A stretch of 48,051 nt of DNA. Origin: an uncultured Candidatus Melainabacteria bacterium. Its GTDB lineage: Bacteria; Cyanobacteriota; Vampirovibrionia; Gastranaerophilales; Gastranaerophilaceae. Made by a program: the position numbers and the translations under genes. The first letter of the stretch is position 1; each line of letters opens with the position of its first letter. Shown in pieces: positions 36,134 to 43,952 of this stretch. Under the pieces are notes generated by a model. That model was not told where the DNA came from. It searched no databases and saw only the letters and a program-made list of their open reading frames with translations. The stretch covers positions 1 through 48,051 of the forward strand of contig CAKUXO010000012.1 in the NCBI GenBank assembly GCA_934700385.1, in the 5' to 3' direction.

Positions 36134-36614
36134 CAGGAAATTTTGGCTCCTCGGCTTGTCTGATTAATTCATAAATAAAAGCGACTTCTTTTTCATCCAT
36201 TCCTTTTTCACAATATGCACTATAATAGCCATTTGAAGCAGACATATTCATAACATAAATTTTATCTTTATCCCCTCTTAATTTAATAGGAACGGCATTA
36301 TAAAGCATTATTTCACGATTAACAGGATAATCATTATAAACACCAGAAATATCATCAGTAGTGGAAGTTTCAGCTTTTCTTATAATTAAATTTCTTTCAT
36401 TATCAAGCGGAAATTCAACTTCAATCATGCCTTTCATAGCTCTTGCTTCAAACTTTTTAAGTTCAAGAGGAAAACTAAAACCTGCCTTTTTAGAAGCAGC
36501 AACTAAATCCATATTAAATTCTTCCCAAGGATTAGCCATACCAATTGTTTTAGTACATCCATTTAAAATAAATAAAACTGAAACAATTAAAAAAGAAAGT
36601 ATAATTTTTTTCAT
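36123..36614 (-). CDS. Lipoprotein of unknown function
   Basis: 163 residues from ATG at 36614, with AAGGGG just upstream; an upstream extension to 36713 is unlikely. It begins with a lipoprotein signal MKKIILSFLIVSVLFILNGC, where LNGC is a lipobox. The mature part starts TKTIGMANPWEEFNMD, with MIEVEFPLDNERNLIIRKAE and YVMNMSASNGYYSAYCEKG. No domain is recognised. Envelope-anchored. Confidence 0.75.
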   Translation of the reverse strand: MKKIILSFLIVSVLFILNGCTKTIGMANPWEEFNMDLVAASKKAGFSFPLELKKFEARAMKGMIEVEFPLDNERNLIIRKAETSTTDDISGVYNDYPVNREIMLYNAVPIKLRGDKDKIYVMNMSASNGYYSAYCEKGMDEKEVAFIYELIRQAEEPKFPDEE

Positions 36615-36659
36615 AAATTCCCCTTTAGAAAAAAGATTATCATAAAAATTTAAATTAAA

Positions 36660-36699
36660 AAATCCTGTAAAATTGTTTGCCGCGGATTTTACAGGATTT
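36660..36699 (-). terminator. rpsT terminator
   Basis: 14-bp perfect stem (36660-36673 with 36686-36699), 12-base loop and a T-rich stretch on the minus strand, just after the rpsT stop. Confidence 0.85.
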
Positions 36700-36723
36700 A
36701 AAATTTTTATCAAAACTAATAAG

Positions 36724-36996
36724 TTATTTAGCTTGAGTTAATTTATTGATAGCTTTTGTTAGTCTTGATTTTTTTCTGGCAGCGGTATTTTTATGTAAAA
36801 TACCTTTTCCAACTGCTTTATCGCAAAGTTGATAAACTTTTGATAACAATGTGTTTAATTCAGCTTTATCTTCACTTTGAGCGCAAGCTAAAACTTTTTT
36901 AACAGCAGTTTTGATTGATGTTTTAAACGCAGTGTTTCTTTCAGTGTTTCTTTTTGCGATTAATACTCTTTTTTTTGCAGATTTGATATTTGCCAT
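36724..36996 (-). CDS. rpsT: 30S ribosomal protein bS20
   Basis: 90 residues, normal. NIKSAKKRVLIAKRNTERN at the start and GILHKNTAARKKSRLTKAIN at the end are conserved bS20 sequences that bind 16S rRNA. AGGAAG precedes the ATG. Monocistronic with its own terminator. Confidence 0.97.
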   Translation of the reverse strand: MANIKSAKKRVLIAKRNTERNTAFKTSIKTAVKKVLACAQSEDKAELNTLLSKVYQLCDKAVGKGILHKNTAARKKSRLTKAINKLTQAK

Positions 36997-37107
36997 TTTT
37001 TCTTCCTTTCACAAAATAAACTAATGTTCTTCTGCGAGGTTTAAGTGAGTTACTTATATAATACTCAAAAATAATTTTTTTTGCAAAAAATTTTTAATCT
37101 ATAAAAT

Positions 37108-39819
37108 TTATAAACCCATATCTTCAAAATCGCTTATTGCAGATTTTATGGCTTCCGGATTAAGTTGTTTTAATTTATAAGTTAAATATTCTTTTGAATT
37201 TGTTTTTGGTGTAGAATCACTTTTCTTTAAACCTGCTCTTGCTTTTGGACTCATTTTCAAAAGATTTTTTCTTTCTTGAGCTTGGGTTTTAATGCTTTTT
37301 TGCATTTGAATTTCAGTGCTACTTTTAGCAGCTTGTGCAACACTTTTTGATACAGCAGCTGCAAACTCTTTACCTTCCTTACCTTCGGTTTCATTTTCTA
37401 TTTGACTAAAGATTGATTTAAGGAATGTCTTTTGAAATTCTGTTAATGAATTATTGGCAGATTTTTTCGCTTTTAACAAGTTACCTTGAGTATCAGATGA
37501 AATAATATCATATTTTGCCATAATATTTTCCATCATAGTTATAACGCTATCGTTTGTTACGTTTTCAAGAGTAACACTTTCATCAAAAAATGCTTCTTTT
37601 AAATCTGCTAAAACTTTTTCATACGCTTGTTCATAAGTCATTCCCTTAGGAAGTTTTGCCCCATCAAGCGAGAATTTAACAATGTTTTCAGTATCAGCAT
37701 TTTTAATGTAATTTGATAAATTTAAAAATCTAATCGCATTTTCTGAACTTTGATTAATTGTATTACCTGTATCAATCAATGTAAAGAAATTATCTTCACC
37801 TTTTCTCATCGCAGGAATATCAATGAAAATATTTCCGGGGTGAATATCACCATGGATTGTTTTACCTTTTTCATCAACCTTTGAAAATTGTTCAATTAAA
37901 ACGTCATTATATTTTGTTAAAAGTTTTTTAGAATCCTCAAGTGTAATTTCACCTAAATCTAAAATTTCTTTTGAATTTTCCATAAATTCTTGAAGCTCTT
38001 TTTGAGCTTTTTCAAGAGCTTCTTTTTCTTCAGCTAAATCTACATATCCACGTTCCATTAAATGTTCAAGGTCAAATTGAGCGTTTCTAACTTGTCTTTC
38101 AAGGTCATCTTTTTTATTGAAGAATTGAAGAAGATTTTGTAAACTTACGCCGTCTGCTTTTTCCATAACATAAGCGCCGTCTTTAACTTCAATCGGCACA
38201 ACAACTTTAGCTTTATTTGTTACTTTAGCCAATTCTCGAGCAGCTTTTGCTTCATTATTAAAATCAACCTCATTAATTACACCTTGAGCGATATTATTTA
38301 TGTTTTCGATTAAAAATTCTTTTTCATTATCAGATTTATCACTTGAATTTTTAATCATTTGAATAAATTTATCTCTATCTTTTGCAATTTTTTCTTCATC
38401 AATTCCGTCTTTTAAAATTTTAATACAAACTTCCCTGCCGCTTTCATCTTTTGCAAGATATGTTTCAGCAACTGTTCCAACCCCAACAAGTTTTTGAGCT
38501 TGATATTTGCCACCAAATTTTTGATTAATAATATCAGACGCTTCTTCAAGAGTTCTTGTCGGTGGACAATCTGTTTTAAGAGCTTTTGAGAGATCATCAG
38601 AATTAGAACAAATTTGTTTGAATTTTAGAGCAAAAATGTTTTCATCACTTAATGCTTGGATTTTTTCAGGCGTTGAAAGACTAGGATTATCCATTATGCT
38701 TTTAATTTTTTCATCTTCAAAAATCGTATCTTCAAGTTTTTTATAAGATGAAACAGTTGTAACAACTTCTCGTTTTTGAGCTTTTTTAATACCATCAAGC
38801 GCTTTATCAAAGTTTTCATTGAAAACTTTATCTGCTCGACCAGATTTAACACCAAGTGCAAGTGTTACAATTGAACCAATAGAAGTGGCAACTGGGCTTG
38901 ATTTAAGAGTTTCAATAAATCCATCAAAAGATTTTTCTTTTTTATCTGTTGAGTTAGATATAAAATATCTATTTAAAAGGTTAGAACCTGTGTATAAAAT
39001 TGCACCTAAACCCCCGCCAAGAGCGTTTAATGGGGCTAATAAACCACCTAGAGCACCGGTTAGAGTAGCTTTTGAAATTTCTGATCTTTTTGCTTTTGCC
39101 ATTTCTTTTTTAGCGGCCTTTTTCTCTTTTTTAGTCATATCATCAGTAATTTCAGGCTTATATTTTTTAGTTGCAAAAATATTTAATCTTGTTAAAAATG
39201 GTTTAAGAGTTGCACCAACAACCACAGCGGCAAGTGTACCCACTGCAAAAGAGGTTTTATTATTTTTCAAAATTTCAGGAAGTTTATCAAGGTTTTTAGC
39301 TAATTTTGCTAATTTTTGTTTTTTAACTGAATCCTCACTTGCTTTCATAAGATTATTTTTAACTCTTGTAGAGGTATCTTTCACTTTATCATAATTTAAT
39401 TCTGTAAAGCCACCAACAATTTGTTTGAAGGCTTGTTTTGCTTTAAAAAATACGCCAATAGAAGCAACACTTGTAGCTGTATCAATTGCAGTTTGAGCGC
39501 CAAATTCTTGAGAACGGCGATAGTTTTTAATGTCTTTTTTAATTTTTTCAGAATCTTCATTATTATTTATTTCTTCTTCAATTTTTTTAGAAGAATAGCC
39601 AACACCGGTTAATGATTTAACTTTATCGAAGATTTTTTCAAGCCAGCCATTTTGTTTTTTGGCTTTTTTAAGTTCATCAGATAAATTAAAGCTATCTGAT
39701 GACGGTTGTTTTATTGTTTTTGTTTGATTTAAGACTTGTGGTTTTAAATTTTGAACTGCGCTTGAACCACTTTTAGAGGCATTTTTAAAATCATCAAAGG
39801 GAATAAAGTTATTAATCAT
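37108..39819 (-). CDS. UbiB/ABC1-like kinase fused to a membrane-like N-terminal region
   Basis: 903 residues. Residues about 437-690 carry an ABC1/UbiB-type kinase core: loop LVGVGTVAETYLA, Lys in VCIKIL (about 466), alpha-C Glu in VDFNNEAKAAREL (about 522), hinge YVMEKADGVSL, catalytic IHGDIHPGNIFID (about 654), and DTG in LIDTGNTIN (about 682). An insertion of about 50 residues with coiled-coil character sits between hinge and HGD, and the KxGQ motif of UbiB is not visible. Residues 1-430 are Lys/Ala-rich with three hydrophobic or Gly/Ala-rich stretches (VGTLAAVVVGATLKPFL; ALGGLLAPLNALGGGLGAIL; SIGSIVTLALGV). The substrate is unknown. Starts MINNFIPFDDF. Monocistronic. Confidence 0.72.
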   Translation of the reverse strand: MINNFIPFDDFKNASKSGSSAVQNLKPQVLNQTKTIKQPSSDSFNLSDELKKAKKQNGWLEKIFDKVKSLTGVGYSSKKIEEEINNNEDSEKIKKDIKNYRRSQEFGAQTAIDTATSVASIGVFFKAKQAFKQIVGGFTELNYDKVKDTSTRVKNNLMKASEDSVKKQKLAKLAKNLDKLPEILKNNKTSFAVGTLAAVVVGATLKPFLTRLNIFATKKYKPEITDDMTKKEKKAAKKEMAKAKRSEISKATLTGALGGLLAPLNALGGGLGAILYTGSNLLNRYFISNSTDKKEKSFDGFIETLKSSPVATSIGSIVTLALGVKSGRADKVFNENFDKALDGIKKAQKREVVTTVSSYKKLEDTIFEDEKIKSIMDNPSLSTPEKIQALSDENIFALKFKQICSNSDDLSKALKTDCPPTRTLEEASDIINQKFGGKYQAQKLVGVGTVAETYLAKDESGREVCIKILKDGIDEEKIAKDRDKFIQMIKNSSDKSDNEKEFLIENINNIAQGVINEVDFNNEAKAARELAKVTNKAKVVVPIEVKDGAYVMEKADGVSLQNLLQFFNKKDDLERQVRNAQFDLEHLMERGYVDLAEEKEALEKAQKELQEFMENSKEILDLGEITLEDSKKLLTKYNDVLIEQFSKVDEKGKTIHGDIHPGNIFIDIPAMRKGEDNFFTLIDTGNTINQSSENAIRFLNLSNYIKNADTENIVKFSLDGAKLPKGMTYEQAYEKVLADLKEAFFDESVTLENVTNDSVITMMENIMAKYDIISSDTQGNLLKAKKSANNSLTEFQKTFLKSIFSQIENETEGKEGKEFAAAVSKSVAQAAKSSTEIQMQKSIKTQAQERKNLLKMSPKARAGLKKSDSTPKTNSKEYLTYKLKQLNPEAIKSAISDFEDMGL

Positions 39820-39911
39820 AAACTTCCTAACTGTGCTCGCATTATATACTATATATATTTAAAAACATTTAAAAAGAAAATATTTACAATTTTAATGTAA
39901 ACTTTTATAAC

Positions 39912-39940
39912 AAAAAAGCTGAGTTTTAAACTCAGCTTTT
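39912..39940 (-). terminator. Terminator of the GH13-like gene
   Basis: 11-bp stem AAAAGCTGAGT (39914-39924) with ACTCAGCTTTT (39930-39940) and T-run on the minus strand. Confidence 0.88.
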
Positions 39941-39945
39941 AAAAA

Positions 39946-42267
39946 TTAAACCATTTTATAAACCCTAAACTCTGCAGGGCGGAGTTCTTTGAAGGTTATT
40001 TGATTTTCAATTGGATTTTCAAGTTGTTTTTCAACAAAAAGACATTTCTTATTTTCATCTAATTCAAAATCAAAATAAGAAACAAGTTTTTTACCTTTTT
40101 TAATTTTAACTGTATTATCTTTTGTTATTGCTCCTCGAACGTTTCTTTTTTCAATGTGACCAAGGTCATCTTGAACATTTTTAATTTCTGTTGGCGAAAA
40201 ATAATTTGCAACAATTAAATATGTTGCTTGTTTTTCTTTTTTATTTTCGTTTTGGTCTGAAACAATTTCCCAACAAGCAAAACCGTTGTTTTCTTGGGTA
40301 TGTAAAACAGCTTTTCCTTTGTTGATTAATTCATCATTTTGTGCAAAATAATTAATTGCATTAAATTTTTCAAAGAAATCCCAATCATAATTTCTTACCA
40401 TTGAAGTTTCTTTTGAAATAACTCTTTCTATTCCAACTTTTGTGAAACTTTCATCCCCATCAACAAGTAATGTTGGACGAGAAGCGAATTTTCCCCCTGG
40501 AATGAATTTCATTTTAAACCATTTGAATAACGCCCCTTGTGCACCAAGTTGCCCAGGGTATTGGTTAATATCACGAAATTCACCGTCTTGATTGTTATAT
40601 CCTTTTAAAATAGATAAAGGATTATTTTTAGATTGCTTTTGATTATATGTTGATAATCTTAAATTATCGTTAATTATTTGCTCTGGGGTTTTCATGTTTT
40701 GAGATACAATATCATCCCCCCAAAGTAAATCAAATTTCATATCTTTATGATATTCCTTAAAATAGCCGTCCCAAAGCATATATTCTGCTAAAGTTGCAAA
40801 ATAAGGAACTCTTTTTTTAATTGTTGAATTAACTTTTCCTAAAACCTTAGACGGAATTCTATAGCTTAAAGGTTGACCTTTTTTGTTTTGAGAAACTTCA
40901 TCTACAATGTGATCTATGTGATCTACTCTAAAGCCATCAAAGTTAAATTCTTCTTGAAGTTTATTTGTGTAATTAATATAAAAATCAATTACATCTCCAT
41001 TATATTTATTTAATTCAAAATGATAGAAATAATAAGGTGTTTGACAATCTAGGTTAGCAAAATGAGTTACATCTTCACCTTTAAAATTATAGTGTTTATA
41101 TAAAGGATATTTTCTTCCTTTACTCATTTTATCAAACACAGGAACACCTGCAGAACACCAAGCACCCCCAGGCATTGTCCATAAACCTGCTTTAATTAAA
41201 GCAGAAGTTATTTCATCTTGATTTTCAATATCTTCTTCTGTTTTAACGTGTTTTTTTGCAACAGATTGGATTATTTCTTCAGCTTTCTTTTGAAGTTCAT
41301 CTTGTTTTTGTGCAAAACTCATTTTATATGAAGCAAGAATTTTATATTCTTTTATATCGCTTTCAATTTCATCAACAATTTTTTGTTCTTCTTGATTATA
41401 TTTTTTCTCGTTACCTTTTAAGTTTTCAATATACAATTTTTGAACATTAATAACATCTTGGTCTTTATATATTCTTTTTTGCATAATTTGAGCGCAAAGC
41501 GCATTCAAATAGCCGCTTATGCTTGAAATTAATTCATTAATATCCATCCAACGAGCAACATAAGGTTTTGATAAAACAATTTTTGAAAATCTTGCTGTTT
41601 GAGGAAGAATATCATAAATAACAGGATGATTACAAAGTTGTGCAAGTTCTATAAAAAGTTTAACTTGTTGAGCTGCATCTAAACCTAAAAATTTCATCAA
41701 ATTATCATCTTGAAGGTTAGGTGAAACTTCAGAAGACTTAGGAAGATAAGCGCAATCAAATTCTCTTTTAAAAAATGGGATTAAATATAGAGTTGTAGGT
41801 AAAATTCCAAATTTTTCATTCCCGCAATCAAGAGTAATAAGGCATTTTAACCAATCGATAAATTTTCCACAATAATCTGAACAATTGCCATCTCCTAGGG
41901 CACTTAGAGAAAGAAGTTTAATGTTATGACCTTCTTTTTTAAACCAATTAGAATTTTTAATATTTTTTCTTGCTAAAACAGATGGATTTTTGAAATCTAT
42001 GAATTTATTTACATCAAAAGTTTTTGCATAGATTAATTTTTGCACTAAACAAAAAATTGTTTCAGCAGGTGATAGTTCTTGTAAAACCTTAAATTGAGGA
42101 TATGGCAGATATCCAAATTTTTTAATTGTAGATGTTAAATAACTTTTTCTTTCGTTTGATATTTCATCAATTCTATAAATTTGTGCTATTTTTGCAAGCA
42201 AAACATCAAGCTCTTTTGGTGTAAAATTAGCTTCTTTTGCTTTATTTGCCGTCAATAAATTAAACAT
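39946..42267 (-). CDS. Glycoside hydrolase family 13-like protein
   Basis: 773 residues, no signal peptide. A GH13 conserved region II is FDGFRVDHIDHI (nucleophile Asp about residue 447), region III TLAEYMLWDGYF (acid/base Glu about 493); these are the strongest signs. A third Asp may lie in LLVDGDESF (about 602), unsure. The N-terminal 350 residues are helical and not like standard amylases, and the C-terminus is beta-rich (VSYFDFELDENK). Alpha-glucan hydrolysis, transfer or storage-glucan turnover in the cytoplasm is the family role; substrate not fixed. Start MFNLLTANKAKEAN has an AGGTAGGTTT sequence upstream. Confidence 0.7.
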   Translation of the reverse strand: MFNLLTANKAKEANFTPKELDVLLAKIAQIYRIDEISNERKSYLTSTIKKFGYLPYPQFKVLQELSPAETIFCLVQKLIYAKTFDVNKFIDFKNPSVLARKNIKNSNWFKKEGHNIKLLSLSALGDGNCSDYCGKFIDWLKCLITLDCGNEKFGILPTTLYLIPFFKREFDCAYLPKSSEVSPNLQDDNLMKFLGLDAAQQVKLFIELAQLCNHPVIYDILPQTARFSKIVLSKPYVARWMDINELISSISGYLNALCAQIMQKRIYKDQDVINVQKLYIENLKGNEKKYNQEEQKIVDEIESDIKEYKILASYKMSFAQKQDELQKKAEEIIQSVAKKHVKTEEDIENQDEITSALIKAGLWTMPGGAWCSAGVPVFDKMSKGRKYPLYKHYNFKGEDVTHFANLDCQTPYYFYHFELNKYNGDVIDFYINYTNKLQEEFNFDGFRVDHIDHIVDEVSQNKKGQPLSYRIPSKVLGKVNSTIKKRVPYFATLAEYMLWDGYFKEYHKDMKFDLLWGDDIVSQNMKTPEQIINDNLRLSTYNQKQSKNNPLSILKGYNNQDGEFRDINQYPGQLGAQGALFKWFKMKFIPGGKFASRPTLLVDGDESFTKVGIERVISKETSMVRNYDWDFFEKFNAINYFAQNDELINKGKAVLHTQENNGFACWEIVSDQNENKKEKQATYLIVANYFSPTEIKNVQDDLGHIEKRNVRGAITKDNTVKIKKGKKLVSYFDFELDENKKCLFVEKQLENPIENQITFKELRPAEFRVYKMV

Positions 42268-42363
42268 ATTAAACCTACCTCTATCCTAAATAAAATTATT
42301 TTATCAAAAAAATAATTTTTTATCCCTCTTTGATACAATTTTTAATATTTAGTTTTGTAAAAT

Positions 42364-42389
42364 AAAAGCACCTTTTAAAAGGTGCTTTT
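42364..42389 (-). terminator. Terminator of the unknown 223-residue gene
   Basis: Perfect palindrome AAAAGCACC...GGTGCTTTT over 26 bases, just past the stop on the minus strand; the tail is T-rich (TATTTTAC). Confidence 0.8.
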
Positions 42390-42394
42390 AAATT

Positions 42395-43066
42395 TTATTT
42401 AATTGGATAACAATCGCCATCTACGACATTTATTTTTGTTTTAGCCTTATCAGATACCGAATTTTGAGTGTGAATACCCTTATAACCGCTTTGATAAACA
42501 AAATTTTTACTATCTTCACCAAAAGTAAAAACTTCATTAGCCTTTACAATATGGCGATTTAAGAAAAATTTATCTTTTCTTCCAAGTTGAATTGTTTTAA
42601 CTTTGCCATCTTTAATTTCAAAGCTATCCATTTCTTTTTTATTAGGGTGAAATTCCTCAATAGTAATTAATTTGCCGTCATTAAAAAATGATCTTCTTAA
42701 GTGGCTATCTTCATACATAACAGTTTGAACAAAATCATCAACAGGACGAACAAATGTTGCAATTCTTTCGCCTTTTTCATCAATTCCACCGTTATCATAT
42801 AGATTTTGGATTTTTTCTGCTCTTGTGTTTGCTAAAACGAAAAGTCCTTGGGCTTTATCTTTAATTTCTTCGTTTTTTTGAGAAACGTTTTGTTTTCTTG
42901 AAAACAAAGAAGCCTTAAACGCAAGTCCTTGCATATCAAGTGCTTCAAGCATATTTGCGGCTGTGTTAACAGAATTTTTGCTATTTATAGTTTTGTTAAT
43001 AAAATTTAATGGTTGGTTGTTAATTTTTCTAGCCGTAAAATTTGATGTTATAGAATTAATTTTCAT
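42395..43066 (-). CDS. Unknown protein with the MxINxI N-terminus
   Basis: 223 residues, no domain recognised. The N-terminus MKINSITSNFTARKINNQPL is like others in this window (see findings). Then a helical stretch with ANMLEALDMQGLAFKASL, and a beta-rich C-terminal half with DGKLITIEEFHPNKKEMDSF, IKDGKVKTIQLGRKDKFF and NFVYQSGYKGIHTQN, perhaps toxin-immunity- or antigen-like repeats of basic strands. No signal peptide. AAAGGAGTC precedes the ATG. Monocistronic, divergent from rpmI. Confidence 0.65.
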   Translation of the reverse strand: MKINSITSNFTARKINNQPLNFINKTINSKNSVNTAANMLEALDMQGLAFKASLFSRKQNVSQKNEEIKDKAQGLFVLANTRAEKIQNLYDNGGIDEKGERIATFVRPVDDFVQTVMYEDSHLRRSFFNDGKLITIEEFHPNKKEMDSFEIKDGKVKTIQLGRKDKFFLNRHIVKANEVFTFGEDSKNFVYQSGYKGIHTQNSVSDKAKTKINVVDGDCYPIK

Positions 43067-43149
43067 ATCTTGACTCCTTTTACACCTTAATTTTACCTCA
43101 AAAAGAAGAAAATAAAGTTAAGTTTTATTTTAAAAAATCCAAAAAATAT

Positions 43150-43178
43150 TTGCAAAAATAATGTTTTTAAAATAAAAT
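43150..43178 (+). promoter_or_regulatory. rpmI-rplT promoter
   Basis: TTGCAA (43150-43155), 17 bases, TAAAAT (43173-43178). Transcription would begin near 43185, leaving about 52 bases of leader before rpmI. Confidence 0.6.
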
Positions 43179-43192
43179 GGATATAACTTGAA

Positions 43193-43210
43193 GTGGCTTT
43201 GGTATGCCAC
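43193..43210 (+). promoter_or_regulatory. Leader hairpin of rpmI-rplT
   Basis: GTGGC (43193-43197) with GCCAC (43206-43210) and an 8-base loop, placed 13 bases before the AAAGGAG ribosome site. It may be the L20 or L35 autoregulatory target; the placement is like r-protein leaders, but no binding evidence is in the sequence. Confidence 0.4.
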
Positions 43211-43236
43211 AAGGGTATTAAAAAAAGGAGAAAAAA

Positions 43237-43449
43237 ATGCCGAAAATGAAAACACACAGATCTGCTGCAAAACGCTACAAAGTTACCGGCACAGGTAAGA
43301 TTTTGCGTCAACAAGCAGGCAAAGGCCACTTATTGGCTCACAAAAAAACAACCAGAAAAAACAGATTATCCGGTAATGTTGAGGTTTTTGAAGGAAACTT
43401 AAAAATGGTTTCTAAAGAATTACCGTACAAAAAGAAATTTACTAGATAA
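43237..43449 (+). CDS. rpmI: 50S ribosomal protein bL35
   Basis: 70 residues. PKMKTHRSAAKRYKVTGTGK starts it, with HLLAHKKTTRKNRLSGN and a C-terminal PYKKKFTR. It is slightly longer than the usual 64-66. AAAGGAG precedes the ATG. Followed by rplT after 13 bases. infC, often upstream in this operon, is absent. Confidence 0.95.
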   Translation: MPKMKTHRSAAKRYKVTGTGKILRQQAGKGHLLAHKKTTRKNRLSGNVEVFEGNLKMVSKELPYKKKFTR

Positions 43450-43462
43450 GGAAGGTTGAAAA

Positions 43463-43810
43463 ATGAGAGTTAAACGTGGTAACGTATTAAGAAAAAGACA
43501 TAAAAAAATATTAAAACTTGCTAAAGGTTTTTTAGGCGCTAGAAGCAGAATTTTCAAAGTTGCTAACATAGCAGTTATGAAAAAACTTAAATATCAATAC
43601 AGAGATAGACGTGTTCTTAAAAGAAATATGCGTTCTCTTTGGATTGTTAGAATTAACGCCGCTGTTAGAGAATTAGGCGTAAGCTATTCTAAATTTATGA
43701 ATATGCTTAAAAAAGCTGACATTCAAGTTAACAGAAAAATGTTAGCAGAATTAGCTGTTAATGAACCTGAAGCTTTCAAAGTATTATTTGATGAAGCAAG
43801 CAAGGCTTAA
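43463..43810 (+). CDS. rplT: 50S ribosomal protein bL20
   Basis: 115 residues, usual length. MRVKRGNVLRKRHKKILKLA, GFLGARSRIFKVAN, YRDRRVLKRNMRSLWIVRIN and SYSKFMNMLKKADIQVNRKM are typical. It binds 23S rRNA early in assembly and often represses the operon. AAGGAAG lies upstream. Confidence 0.97.
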   Translation: MRVKRGNVLRKRHKKILKLAKGFLGARSRIFKVANIAVMKKLKYQYRDRRVLKRNMRSLWIVRINAAVRELGVSYSKFMNMLKKADIQVNRKMLAELAVNEPEAFKVLFDEASKA

Positions 43811-43830
43811 TTTTTAAAGTTTTAATTCTT

Positions 43831-43862
43831 AAAAAAGCTAAGAGTTTACTCTTAGCTTTTTT
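43831..43862 (+). terminator. rplT terminator
   Basis: 14-bp perfect stem AAAAAAGCTAAGAG (43831-43844) with CTCTTAGCTTTTTT (43849-43862), TTTA loop. Confidence 0.92.
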
Positions 43863-43895
43863 GTTGCGCCATTTATTATATACTTTATTTTATAT

Positions 43896-43937
43896 AAAAA
43901 TTGAGAGGGCTTTTTAAGTTTCACCCTCTCAATTTTT
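43896..43937 (-). terminator. alaS terminator
   Basis: 14-bp stem AAAAATTGAGAGGG (43896-43909) with CCCTCTCAATTTTT (43924-43937), 14-base loop; placed just after alaS on the minus strand. Confidence 0.88.
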
Positions 43938-43952
43938 TACTTTATATTATTC

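Noticed and set aside
36500..36545. Similarity of NPWEEF in the lipoprotein to NPWEDY in the 1,113-residue protein
   Set aside because: Only 4-5 residues match, in different contexts; chance is adequate.
36615..36713. N-terminal extension of the lipoprotein gene
   Set aside because: The inner ATG has AAGGGG and begins a textbook lipoprotein signal; the extension crosses the rpsT terminator.
38819..39394. 191-codon open frame on the plus strand
   Set aside because: Opposite to the UbiB-like gene; no ribosome site, no recognisable domain.
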